From JBFMDN01 sp040753915 (GTDB lineage: Bacteria > Desulfobacterota > Desulfomonilia > Desulfomonilales > Desulfomonilaceae), in NCBI GenBank assembly GCA_040753915.1, contig JBFMDN010000028.1, positions 1 through 64,000 of the forward strand: a stretch of DNA of 64,000 nucleotides, written 5' to 3'. Of the stretch, positions 8,512-17,087 are shown one piece after another (the first letter of the stretch is position 1; each line of letters starts with the position of its first letter). The notes beneath the pieces are model-generated. The model saw nothing but the letters and a program-made list of their open reading frames with translations, was not told the DNA's origin and ran no database searches. A program made the translations under genes and the position numbers.

Positions 8512-8704
8512 GTTGTCCTGGGTGACATGGGAACCGCTCCGAGAATGCTGCTTGAAGCGTGGAATCTCCGATCGATCGTCGAACAGAATTCTTCGATGAT
8601 TCAATTCACGATTCCGGTCTGTTCAATATTCCGACTAGCGGCCGATGCCTGTATCCGATGTGGGCGTATTCCGTCCATTTCAGACTGGAGACGTTCCCGT
8701 TAGT

Positions 8705-8998
8705 CTATGGGCTTTCTCGATCGGGATCCCGTCCGTCGATCATGCGAATCGCTTTACGAGGACATTCTTCCGCACAAATGCCACATCCCTTGCAATATTC
8801 GATATCGATTTCCAATGGAAATCGCCGGGAAATCAAGCCGTCCGGACAATAGAGCCAGCAGAGGAGACAGGTGTCCTTTTGGGAGCATTTTTCTTGGTCT
8901 ATTACCGGGGTTTGAGACCGCCAGTCTCCGGTTCTTCCTGCTTCTCCGGGACTTGGTTTTGACGCGGCCAACAGAGTTTCTCGTATCTTATCAGCCAT
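8705..8998 (-). CDS. porD: Pyruvate:ferredoxin oxidoreductase, delta subunit (2[4Fe-4S] ferredoxin)
   Basis: 97 residues from the ATG at 8998, preceded by GAGG at good spacing; a longer frame begins at 9058 without support. Two cluster motifs are visible: C-x5-C-x2-C-x3-CP in the middle and the classic CKGCGICAEECP near the end. It relays electrons from PorB to ferredoxin. The first motif has x5 rather than the usual x2 between its first two cysteines, as seen in some PorD proteins. It lies about 100 bases after porG. Confidence 0.88.
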   Translation of the reverse strand: MADKIRETLLAASKPSPGEAGRTGDWRSQTPVIDQEKCSQKDTCLLCWLYCPDGLISRRFPLEIDIEYCKGCGICAEECPRKAIRMIDGRDPDRESP

Positions 8999-9099
8999 CG
9001 AATCCTCGAAACGAAATTTCGGACTCAGAACAAACGAAACCGTTCGCTCCTGTGACATGGGTTCCGGATTTTGGTTGCTGTCTTGTGGGGGTATCGAGA

Positions 9100-9705
9100 T
9101 CAGACACCTGCAGACGCAACACGCGCTAAACAGGGATGGATCTGAGTTGCCTGGTACGATAGCTCCAATGCTCTGAGATTGCGTTCAGCAGCTTTTCCTT
9201 TGAACTTCCTTTCCACCGCGTTTCGAATGTGCTGTAAATCCACCAGATCCGTTGCTGCCGCAAAAGGACCAAGAATCGAGGTGGAAATCAACACGTTTCC
9301 TTCGACAACGAGCCCAGCTTCTTCGGATGCTCTGAACGCGTCGGAGACAGCCAATACGAAATTGCCGTTTAAGCCGAGCTCATTGGGCCTTCTTGAAGAG
9401 TTCACGATCAATAGACCGCCTTCCTTGAGGTTCCCCGTGACGTTCACCATTTCCAACAAGTTGTCGTCCAGGACTACAGCTATGTCGGGGCTTGACACGT
9501 TTGAAAATGTCCGAACCGGTTCCTGGGAAATGCGCGTATGGACACTGACTGGAGCACCTCGCCGTTCGGAGAAATACGTAGGCTTTGTGCTTACACCTCG
9601 AAATCCCTGAAAATATGCAGCTTCAGTGAGGATCTTCGCCGCAGTGACTGCCCCCTGACCCCCGCGACCGTGCCACACAATTTCACACTCTCTGATCATA
9701 GACAT
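9100..9705 (-). CDS. porG: Pyruvate:ferredoxin oxidoreductase, gamma subunit
   Basis: 201 residues from the ATG at 9705 (AAGG six bases upstream; ATG codons at 9711 and 9699 are alternatives). The N-terminal WHGRGGQGAVTAAKIL motif and the SERRGAPV segment are diagnostic of the gamma domain that binds CoA in POR-type enzymes. First gene of the porGDAB operon, whose promoter must lie in the 270-base repeat-bearing gap upstream. The operon is in the order common in anaerobic archaea and deltaproteobacteria. Confidence 0.9.
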   Translation of the reverse strand: MSMIRECEIVWHGRGGQGAVTAAKILTEAAYFQGFRGVSTKPTYFSERRGAPVSVHTRISQEPVRTFSNVSSPDIAVVLDDNLLEMVNVTGNLKEGGLLIVNSSRRPNELGLNGNFVLAVSDAFRASEEAGLVVEGNVLISTSILGPFAAATDLVDLQHIRNAVERKFKGKAAERNLRALELSYQATQIHPCLARVASAGV

Positions 9706-9810
9706 CTTCATCCTTCTCGATTGGAAAACTAAGATACTCTAATGCACAAAGCCACCAATCGTCAACACCGAAAGCTGTGTCTCCTGTTTGACAATGACGG
9801 GTATCTGGCA

Positions 9811-9885
9811 GTGGGACGGGCATCCTGCCCGTCACCCCAATAATAGACGGGCGAGACACCCGTTCTACCGGATTGTCCTGTGGCG
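9811..9885. repeat. Two-hairpin GACGGGC intergenic repeat, copy 1
   Basis: A perfect GACGGGC-atcct-GCCCGTC hairpin (9815-9833) is followed by a second imperfect ACGGGCGAGACACCCGT hairpin and TCTACCGGAT. The same pair of hairpins recurs at 12908-12945, 36655-36725 and 41655-41712, always between genes. The rest of the 9712-9982 gap holds a further GGTTCC...GGAACC inverted repeat and nothing coding. Confidence 0.65.
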
Positions 9886-9982
9886 ATCGCTGTAATCCAC
9901 AGGCCCCGGTTCCTCCTATCCATGGTTCAGGAACCGACCATCATCATTCGTGGAACGAAGTACTAAGAGACTTTGACCGTCA

Positions 9983-10258
9983 TTACTGTAGACGTGATCG
10001 CCGGTCGCCCTCTGGGTAGCCAGAGCACGCCATTTCCTTCACTGCGCACAGAATCCCGCACGCGGCCAAAATATTGCGCGGTCCTCTCTTCGGTACGTAC
10101 CGTTCAAGATACTGATTATAGGCGTGATTCGATCCAAGGATGCAAGAGATACATTGCTTGGCCTGCTCTTTCCAAATGAGAAAAGACGATTCGTCAAAAT
10201 CCCTCTGTAGACCCTCACGCCCTGCTTCAATTACTCCGTCGATCATTTCAGGATCCAC
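9983..10258 (-). CDS. Small Cys-rich hypothetical protein
   Basis: 91 residues, starting at GTG with GGGAGG nine bases upstream, which is the best evidence that it is real. Five cysteines are arranged as QCISC, then CGILC and later MAC, which could bind a metal or form disulfides; there is no signal peptide. No family recognised. It sits alone between repeat-bearing gaps, on the same strand as porGDAB and the methyltransferase. Confidence 0.55.
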   Translation of the reverse strand: MDPEMIDGVIEAGREGLQRDFDESSFLIWKEQAKQCISCILGSNHAYNQYLERYVPKRGPRNILAACGILCAVKEMACSGYPEGDRRSRLQ

Positions 10259-10596
10259 TATCAGCGACCTCCCGACCCAATTGATTAGTCATTTTGTAAT
10301 AGTAGCCCGCCCGGAGTTTGCAAGCCGGACGGAAAGATCCCTCTTATGGGGTCATGAGATACGAAAGGGGTAGCATTTTCTGTACCAAGTCTATAGGAAA
10401 TTCTGAATGCAAAAATTGTGTAGTAACAATAAGTTATCTGGTAAGCTTTCTAAGAGCGATCATGGTCGCGTCTTGGACTGAAGACGCGACCTGAAGCACA
10501 AACACGACAAATTTCTCTTCTTATCCTGATCCTCGCACGTTATCCTTGAACCCATTGTCAGATTGTAGGGCATGTCCCCTGCGGCGTCTTCTATCA
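10259..10596. other. Intergenic region with a strong hairpin
   Basis: No gene seen. A perfect 10-bp stem, GGTCGCGTCT (10464-10473) with AGACGCGACC (10482-10491) around an 8-base loop, lies about 105 bases beyond the end of the methyltransferase gene. No T run follows on either strand, so it is not a standard intrinsic terminator. Confidence 0.5.
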
Positions 10597-11139
10597 TCAA
10601 TTCACGAGAACTGCCGATCTTCCTGCAAGGGTTGATTTCTCTTGTACGCTGAACCCTATGTCGCAGGCAAGATCCAGGTTCTTGTCGAACTCGGCTTCGG
10701 ACACGTGGAACCGAGGTTCTGAGAACAGCAACAGCCCCTTTTTCCTCAAGATCGACCGGATTTCCGAGAGCAGTGCTCGAGGATCGGGAACCTCATGGAC
10801 CACGTTAAATGCTAGACAGACATCGACCTCCTGAGAGACCCCCAGAGCTTTCGGCGATGATAGCCGCAGTTCTATGCGATCAAAAACACCTGCTTTTCTT
10901 GCGCGTTTCTCCAAGCCCTTCATCATCTCTTCTTGAATATCAACCGCTATGACAAGACCGGTACTCCCCACCAGCTCAGCGGCGGGGATGGCATAGAATC
11001 CCATTCCCGCTCCTATGTCAAGTACGGTTTGTCCCTTTCGCAAATAAGGTGCCAGGATCTTATACGGATTTTGGAGCCACCTCCGGAGTGGACTGACGAG
11101 GAGATATCCCACCCATGGAGGGCAAACGTGTTTTTCCAT
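10597..11139 (-). CDS. Class I SAM-dependent methyltransferase
   Basis: 180 residues. The SAM-binding motif I VLDIGAGMGFYA (39-50) is followed by the acidic end of strand 2 (VIAVDIQEEM) and post-I motifs (LAFNVVHEVPDP), typical of Methyltransf_11/25-type enzymes. The substrate is not evident; the N-terminal part (WVGYLLVSPLRRW) is like small UbiE-related or arsenite-methyltransferase-like proteins of anaerobes. It follows the VWA-OmpA gene by 40 bases and is probably co-transcribed with it. Confidence 0.8.
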   Translation of the reverse strand: MEKHVCPPWVGYLLVSPLRRWLQNPYKILAPYLRKGQTVLDIGAGMGFYAIPAAELVGSTGLVIAVDIQEEMMKGLEKRARKAGVFDRIELRLSSPKALGVSQEVDVCLAFNVVHEVPDPRALLSEIRSILRKKGLLLFSEPRFHVSEAEFDKNLDLACDIGFSVQEKSTLAGRSAVLVN

Positions 11140-11178
11140 TACAATTTTCCGAGCTTCTTGAATTTGGTCACATCCGTG

Positions 11179-12378
11179 CTATCTGGCTGATCTTATTGGC
11201 AAAGTTGTGTCCTGGACCGATTTTTCGGGCCAGGCCCATTCTTCATCGCCCACTCGTTCCATATTGTTGTAGACGTTTCCTACGGCCTTTATGCCAAAAG
11301 TGTGCAGATGTTTTTCGTCATAGGGGAAATTTCTCAACGGCAGCTTCAAGTACAGGTAGGCCTGATTGTTCTTGTACCGGTCGTCCGGGTGCTGATTATC
11401 ATACCTGGGAAGCTCTTCACCGTACGATGCGACGTTGATGCGCATGGGATGGATCTGGTACATGGTGACAAGTGCTTTTTTCACTGCCTCGGCTCTGGCT
11501 GCAGCAAGCTTGTAATTCGCCTTCGTAGATCCGATGAATGATGTGTGGCCATCAATCTGAAGAGTATACTGAGGAATGGCGCGGAGGAAGTTGGCCACTG
11601 ATTCCAATTTCAGTGCCTCAGAAGGCAACAGGTCTGAGCTGTCAGCTTTGAAGAAGATTTCCGGGTATGGAAACATAATCTCCCGGACCGTGATGTCCCA
11701 CGCGAATTCCTTCATCTGAGGCTTGGTCCTCACTTCTTCCCAGGCCCTGGCATATCCTCCTCCCAATGTGCAGGTTTCGAACAGGTTTCTCCATCCGACC
11801 TCAGTGTTTCCAAAAAAAACCCCGTAGACCCCTATCTTTTCTCCGTAAAGATCCTTCAACGCAGTTACGGTCTTTTGAGGACATTCACCCTGATTTCCTC
11901 CATCAGTGAAGATTACGATGGCGGTGCGACCGCACGCTGTGCCAATCAGTTGCCCTGCCAGTTGAAGCGCGTCCTGCAGGGTAGCTGTGGGATGCGGTCC
12001 GTACTGTTGTTGCTCAAGAAGATTGTAATATTTCCCGTACGTCTCACGTGACCATGGCGCAAGAGGACTGAGCAATCGGGGAGTCTCACAATCTCCGAAT
12101 GTTATCAGGGCAGTATTCATGTCATACTGCCAACGCGGGATATGAGGCATCATATGGTTGAAGAGTGCAAATGCCCGACGTGCTATGAATATCCGAGGGT
12201 GGTCGAAATTCTTCTGGTGCCCTGCCATCATGGAATCTGAGACGTCGAAGAGAAAGATGATGTTGTGGAATTGAGGGATAAGATCGTGATTCTTTTCCGG
12301 AATCGTTCCAGAGACGGCTTTTCCGGGAGACGCTATGAGCGTGAGGATAAGGGCTGCTGCCACGAGGCTTGATTTCAT
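11179..12378 (-). CDS. Exported von Willebrand A plus OmpA-domain protein
   Basis: 399 residues. A signal peptide (1-21) is followed by a VWA domain (about 38-225) with an intact MIDAS core DVSDS (45-49) and an IVIFTDGG strand. The C-terminal half (about 240-345) matches the OmpA peptidoglycan-binding domain, with the IDGHTS and RAEAVKKAL motifs. The product should sit in the periplasm, anchored to peptidoglycan, with a metal-dependent protein-binding head. VWA-OmpA architectures are known but uncommon; partner unknown. Probably first gene of a two-gene unit with the methyltransferase. Confidence 0.85.
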   Translation of the reverse strand: MKSSLVAAALILTLIASPGKAVSGTIPEKNHDLIPQFHNIIFLFDVSDSMMAGHQKNFDHPRIFIARRAFALFNHMMPHIPRWQYDMNTALITFGDCETPRLLSPLAPWSRETYGKYYNLLEQQQYGPHPTATLQDALQLAGQLIGTACGRTAIVIFTDGGNQGECPQKTVTALKDLYGEKIGVYGVFFGNTEVGWRNLFETCTLGGGYARAWEEVRTKPQMKEFAWDITVREIMFPYPEIFFKADSSDLLPSEALKLESVANFLRAIPQYTLQIDGHTSFIGSTKANYKLAAARAEAVKKALVTMYQIHPMRINVASYGEELPRYDNQHPDDRYKNNQAYLYLKLPLRNFPYDEKHLHTFGIKAVGNVYNNMERVGDEEWAWPEKSVQDTTLPIRSAR

Positions 12379-12526
12379 CGACGTCCTCCTGTGGACTCAT
12401 GCGATGTCAAGAAAAACTCGTAAAATCCATGATGTCGAATACATCCATCGCTATACTAAAGCAAAATCTTAAATATGTCAAGACTTAATATGCCGTCTCA
12501 CGGCATCGCTCTTGTACCTCAGAACG

Positions 12527-12561
12527 AAAAAACCCGAAGAAGCTTTTCGGCCTCCTTCGGG
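12527..12561 (-). terminator. Rho-independent terminator after tRNA-Gly
   Basis: Read on the minus strand: CCCGAAG (rc of 12555-12561), a 15-base loop, CTTCGGG (rc of 12533-12539) and then TTTTTT (rc of 12527-12532). It begins 29 bases after the tRNA-Gly 3' end. Confidence 0.85.
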
Positions 12562-12589
12562 GGTATCCACTGATATATCTGATTTCTTT

Positions 12590-12664
<75 letters not shown>

Positions 12665-12674
12665 ACCGAGACGC

Positions 12675-12703
12675 ATCATAACCGCTTTGAAGAACGATGT
12701 CAA
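12675..12703 (-). promoter_or_regulatory. Strong sigma-70 promoter for tRNA-Gly
   Basis: Minus strand: perfect TTGACA (12698-12703), 17-base spacer, TATGAT (12675-12680). The -10 ends about ten bases before the tRNA 5' end. Confidence 0.8.
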
Positions 12704-13286
12704 CCCCTAATAGGCATTCCGTGACAGCTCTATTCCGACGGCCGTACACTCTTGGCCCGCACCATATGGTCATCAGCCTCATTGATTCGGATGGCAGAGG
12801 CGATTGGTGGTCGTCCTCCGACTTGGGGGTACAAGAAGCCCAAGCCTCGGGATCACCGCGCTGTTTGCTCCGGATTCCGGTAAAACGGCGGTATTGCCCA
12901 TTCATTTGAGGATGACGGGCGAGACGCCCGTCCCACTGCACCATGCTCGTTCTATCAAGGAGTCGTGTCGCCAAAGGCGGAAACTTCTATGGAATAAACG
13001 ACAGCGACCGATATCTCTCATGGCCTTCAGGGAGATCGCTGTTCGCCCCTGCTGCTGTGGTAGGTCGCAGTTGCTTGGTAATTTGGTCGAGGATTAGCGT
13101 AGTCCATCCGGACTACGAAGCTGTGTATGGGGAATCGAATTGATTTTTAATTACAAAAATCAAAATATTATGATATTAACCTCTATGATTGAGCCAGATA
13201 ACCTTAGAATCTAGTTGATTTCTAATGAAATTTCTTCTATTATTTTCCTGATGTCCGGCTCAGACTCCCTCGGTTCCGGTGAAGTC
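12704..13286. repeat. Intergenic region with GACGGGC hairpin repeat, copy 2, and an AT-rich palindrome
   Basis: No gene seen. Positions 12908-12945 hold GATGACGGGCGAGACGCCCGTC, shared with the copies near 9.8, 36.7 and 41.7 kb. An AT-rich perfect palindrome, TTGATTTTT (13140-13148) with AAAAATCAA (13155-13163), lies about 125 bases before the next gene in a locally AT-rich promoter-like stretch. Confidence 0.5.
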
Positions 13287-14135
13287 ATGGCAGCTCTACC
13301 TAACTTCCGCTTTCTTTTCAAATGCGTATGTGTGGCCGTCCTTTCCGCTGCTCAGGGTTGGGCGCCCTGTTTTTCACAGACCGTGCCTCCACCTTCTTCC
13401 TGGTTTCCTCCGATAGGAAACATCATTGAGAACAATGTTCCCGGATTGGCGAATCCACTGAGTCCATTTGTATTTCCTCCGTATTTTCAAGGGGAAGCAA
13501 AGGCAAGGCCTGCTTTCTCGTGGGTTACTGAAAAAACCTTTAGAGCTCCACATCTGGGTATTTCTCTGGATCTAGATAAAGATCTTGGATATGATAATGA
13601 TTTCATTGTCATAGAGTTGATGGTGAGAGCGCAGGCCGCTAATCTTTCCCTCCGTGCCCATTATGACGCGTACGCCTCATTTCTCAGCACCGACCGGAAC
13701 AGCCATCTCGATTGGCCGCCTTTCCGTGTTGGAGCGGACTGGGATTTTTTGAACCGGAATTCCTTACGATTCGGCGCCAATGTGGACGTCACGTGGGATC
13801 AGCCGAAATTCGGTGTCCAGCTTCCTCTCGTGGGAACGCAATACATCAAATGGAATCGCCCGATAACGGCTGGGATTCATGCTGCTTTTAATCCACCCGG
13901 TCGGGGTGGCCTCTCGTTTAGCTTCGATACTCGGGCCCGTTGGCCTGTCATTGACAAGACTCGAGTCACTGAATTTGAGATAGCGGGGGGTGTGCGGACG
14001 CCTGAGACCGTTCTCGGTTCGACTGCGGTGCGAGCGGGCTGGCGCTACACTATCATTGATTTGCGGACTAATGATCCATTTGAAATGGATTTGACCTGGT
14101 CTGGGGTTTTTGGAGAGCTCGTCTACTTCTATTAG
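13287..14135 (+). CDS. Putative outer-membrane beta-barrel-like protein, unknown
   Basis: 282 residues from the ATG at 13287, which gives a normal signal peptide (about 1-31, ending WAPCFSQ); in-frame starts at 13215 and 13251 would bury it. The mature protein shows alternating hydrophobic/polar stretches and ends in an aromatic residue (ELVYFY), a usual mark of outer-membrane barrels. No named family recognised. It stands alone; the next plus-strand gene is far away. Function unknown. Confidence 0.65.
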   Translation: MAALPNFRFLFKCVCVAVLSAAQGWAPCFSQTVPPPSSWFPPIGNIIENNVPGLANPLSPFVFPPYFQGEAKARPAFSWVTEKTFRAPHLGISLDLDKDLGYDNDFIVIELMVRAQAANLSLRAHYDAYASFLSTDRNSHLDWPPFRVGADWDFLNRNSLRFGANVDVTWDQPKFGVQLPLVGTQYIKWNRPITAGIHAAFNPPGRGGLSFSFDTRARWPVIDKTRVTEFEIAGGVRTPETVLGSTAVRAGWRYTIIDLRTNDPFEMDLTWSGVFGELVYFY

Positions 14136-14632
14136 GACCAAGAGCTCAGTCAGAGCCTCTATCGGCAACGGATAACACGTCACCCTTTCGGTTCCTGCTT
14201 TCGCGTATCGGAGGATCGGGAGCCTCGGGATTGCTCGGAAAAGCGAAATCCCCAGCCTTTGATTCCTTAGTAGTCGATGGTACAAATACTGTACTGTATT
14301 TGCACCGCGGGGTACGTGGTGAGCGCATGGTTGGCACTGTAGGGGCGGGCCTTGGAAACTGTCTCAAGACTCGGGACACACCAAACATCGTAGCACGATT
14401 GGGCGTCGATGCGTGGGAAGGCACCCTCACCCCAGCCTTCTTCCTCTTGGAGAGGGAGCCGGAATAATCCCCTCCCCCCGAATCGGGGGAGAGGGTCAGG
14501 GTGAGGGGGTGTGCCACGATTATCACGGACTGCCGGTTTTTGAGACAGTTTCCTTGTGCCCGCCCTGAGCACCCACAAGGGGTGCCCCTACGTCGAGGCA
14601 GAATACGTGACCGTAATTATGAAATCCTCTCC
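14136..14632. repeat. CCCTCACCC-type dispersed repeat, second copy
   Basis: About 14341-14600 closely matches 127-410 near the window start: shared blocks include a gtctcaaRactcgSgacacacc stretch, the CCTCACCCC arm, the GGGGGAGAGGGTCAGGGTGAGG arm and TGTGCCACGATTATCACGG after it. Substitutions are scattered, so the copies are old. No gene lies in this gap. Confidence 0.7.
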
Positions 14633-17050
14633 TTAGTAGTCTAGATTTACAACGTTCAGGGCGTTTCTCTCTATGAATTCCCGCCTCGGTTCTACCTGAT
14701 CACCCATAAGGGTCGAGAAAATCTCGTTGGCTTTCACCGCATCGTCAATGGTGACCTGCAGAACCTTTCTGTTTTCCTGGTTCATCGTGGTCTCCCACAA
14801 CTGATCTGCGTTCATCTCTCCCAGACCTTTGTACCGTTGAATAGAAAGATTCTTACGCCCCTGTTCCATAATGAATTCCACAAGCCTGGCAAAGGAGTGG
14901 ATTTCTTGGGACGCACCGTTCAGCTCTGCCAAGAACGGCGGTTCCCCGATTTCCCTGACTTTCCTCGTGATTGATACGATTTCGTTGAACGAGGGGGATT
15001 CGGTCAGGGCGAAATCGATAATGGTACATGTGGTGAGCCCATGTCTCTGTGAATTCACTTCCACGTAGTACATGGACTCTTCCTCGTCCTGCTTGATACT
15101 TGTGCTCACCGACAGATCCGGATGGGACGATTTCAATCGTTCAGTGACCTGCTCGACAATCTGGACCGTTCGATCGTGGTCTGCAAGTGTCTCCTGACGC
15201 AAACCCTCTTGAGCGAATGCCTTCAAGACTACTCGGTCCATGTTCTTTCTCTCGAACACGTCGAGTATTTTTTCCATCCGAAGCTGGTTCTTTACGACAT
15301 TGATGAGAGTTGAGCCTTCAAGGAGCCTATTGTCCTGCATACGGATTTTGATCTGCTCCCGGCCGTTGTTCAGAATCAGGTCTTCCAGGGCATTTTCGTC
15401 CTGGACATAGATTTCTTCCTTGCCCTTCTTCAGCTTGAAGAGGGGAGGCTGTGCGAAATAGAGATAGCCTCGATTGATGACTTCGCGCATGCACCGGAAG
15501 AAGAAGGTGAGAAGCAGTGTTCGAATATGAGATCCGTCCACATCCGCATCCGTCATGATAATGATCTTGTGATACCGGATTTTCGAGATATCGAAGTCCT
15601 CTTCTCCAATTCCGGTTCCCAGAGCTGTGATAAGGGTTCGAATTTCCTGGCTCTGTAGGATTTTGTCAAACCTGGCCTTCTCTACATTCAGAATTTTCCC
15701 CTTGAGAGGCAAAATGGCCTGAGTACGTCTATCACGCCCCTGTTTCGCGGACCCCCCCGCTGATTCGCCTTCCACGATGAAAAGCTCCGAAAGGGCTGGG
15801 TCCCGTTCCTGGCAATCCGCGAGCTTTCCTGGCAGAGCAGACGATTCAAGAGCACTTTTCCGCCTCGTCAATTCCCGGGCTTTTCGCGCCGCTTCCCTGG
15901 CTCGACTCGCCTCCAAGGCCTTCTGAATTATCCATTTGGCGACTTGTGGATGTTCTTCCAGATACTCGGACAATTTTTCGTTGATGAGCTGCTCCACGAT
16001 CCCCTTGATTTCCATATTGCCGAGCTTGGACTTGGTCTGACTGTCGAATTGGGGATGGAACATTCTGACGCTCAAGACCGCGGTAAGTCCTTCTCGCAAA
16101 TCCTCTCCACTTATGGAAAGCTGTGTCTTTCCGTTCTTGAGAAATCCGTGCGAAGCTGCATAGGAATTGATAGTTCTCGTGAGCGCGGCTCGGAAGCCCG
16201 AGAGATGGGTCCCTCCCTCGAATGTATTTATATTATTGCAATAAGAGAATATTTCCTCAGAATAGCCATCGTTGTACTGGATGGCACATTCCACCATGTT
16301 GCCGTCTTTTTCGCCACAAATATAGATGGGTTCGCCGTCCATGGTCTTCTTGGCTCTGTTGAGATGTTCCACGAACGACACAATCCCTCCGTCGTATTGG
16401 AACACTTCCGCCGGTTTTTCCGAACGCTCATCCTCAAATTCTATCCGTAATCCTCTGTTGAGAAATGCGAGCTCTCGAAGCCGGGCTGCGACTATTTCAT
16501 GTTTCAATTCAGTATCTTGGAAGATAAGGGGATCGGCTTTGAATGTGATCTTTGTGCCTGTTCTCCGGGTGGTGCCGACCACTTCCAATTCGCTGTCTTT
16601 CTTGCCCCGGCGGTACGTTTGCCTGAAAACCTGGTTATTCCTCCGCACTTCCAGCTTTAGGATTTCCGATAAGGCATTCACTACAGATACTCCAACACCG
16701 TGGAGACCGCCCGACACCTTGTAACTCCCGCTGTCGAACTTTCCTCCTGCGTGGAGCATAGTCATAACGACTTCTGCAGCGGGGATTTTTTCGGTCGGGT
16801 GGATTTCGGTTGGTATCCCCCGTCCGTTGTCTTCGATCGTGACTGAGGAATCCAGATGTATGGTGACCGAGATGAGGGTGCAGTATCCGGCGAGAGCCTC
16901 ATCCACAGCGTTATCCACGACTTCCCAGACGAGCTGATGCAGGCCTTCTGAACCTGTATTACCGATGTACATACCCGGTGTGTTTCGAACGGCCTGGAGC
17001 CCCTCAAGGATCTTTATATGTTCTGCTCCGTAAGTGCTTTCCTTTTCCAA
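14633..17050 (-). CDS. gyrB: DNA gyrase subunit B
   Basis: 805 residues, the length of the long (E. coli-like) GyrB form with the roughly 165-residue insert in the Toprim half. The GHKL ATPase motifs are visible near the N-terminus (EVVDNAVDEALAG, DNGRGIP, GGLHGVGVSVVNALS), and the Toprim EGESAGGSAKQGRDR and DADVDGSHI motifs chelate Mg. It introduces negative supercoils with GyrA, which is not in the window. Starts at TTG. It follows dnaN by 37 bases in the conserved dnaA-dnaN-gyrB origin cluster; recF, often between them, is absent. Confidence 0.97.
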   Translation of the reverse strand: MEKESTYGAEHIKILEGLQAVRNTPGMYIGNTGSEGLHQLVWEVVDNAVDEALAGYCTLISVTIHLDSSVTIEDNGRGIPTEIHPTEKIPAAEVVMTMLHAGGKFDSGSYKVSGGLHGVGVSVVNALSEILKLEVRRNNQVFRQTYRRGKKDSELEVVGTTRRTGTKITFKADPLIFQDTELKHEIVAARLRELAFLNRGLRIEFEDERSEKPAEVFQYDGGIVSFVEHLNRAKKTMDGEPIYICGEKDGNMVECAIQYNDGYSEEIFSYCNNINTFEGGTHLSGFRAALTRTINSYAASHGFLKNGKTQLSISGEDLREGLTAVLSVRMFHPQFDSQTKSKLGNMEIKGIVEQLINEKLSEYLEEHPQVAKWIIQKALEASRAREAARKARELTRRKSALESSALPGKLADCQERDPALSELFIVEGESAGGSAKQGRDRRTQAILPLKGKILNVEKARFDKILQSQEIRTLITALGTGIGEEDFDISKIRYHKIIIMTDADVDGSHIRTLLLTFFFRCMREVINRGYLYFAQPPLFKLKKGKEEIYVQDENALEDLILNNGREQIKIRMQDNRLLEGSTLINVVKNQLRMEKILDVFERKNMDRVVLKAFAQEGLRQETLADHDRTVQIVEQVTERLKSSHPDLSVSTSIKQDEEESMYYVEVNSQRHGLTTCTIIDFALTESPSFNEIVSITRKVREIGEPPFLAELNGASQEIHSFARLVEFIMEQGRKNLSIQRYKGLGEMNADQLWETTMNQENRKVLQVTIDDAVKANEIFSTLMGDQVEPRREFIERNALNVVNLDY

Positions 17051-17087
17051 CTCTTTCGCTTCCTTTTCCTGCCGACTTGCTGCGGAT

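Noticed and set aside
10464..10491. 10-bp hairpin as an intrinsic terminator for the methyltransferase gene
   Set aside because: No T run on either strand and about 105 bases from the stop codon.
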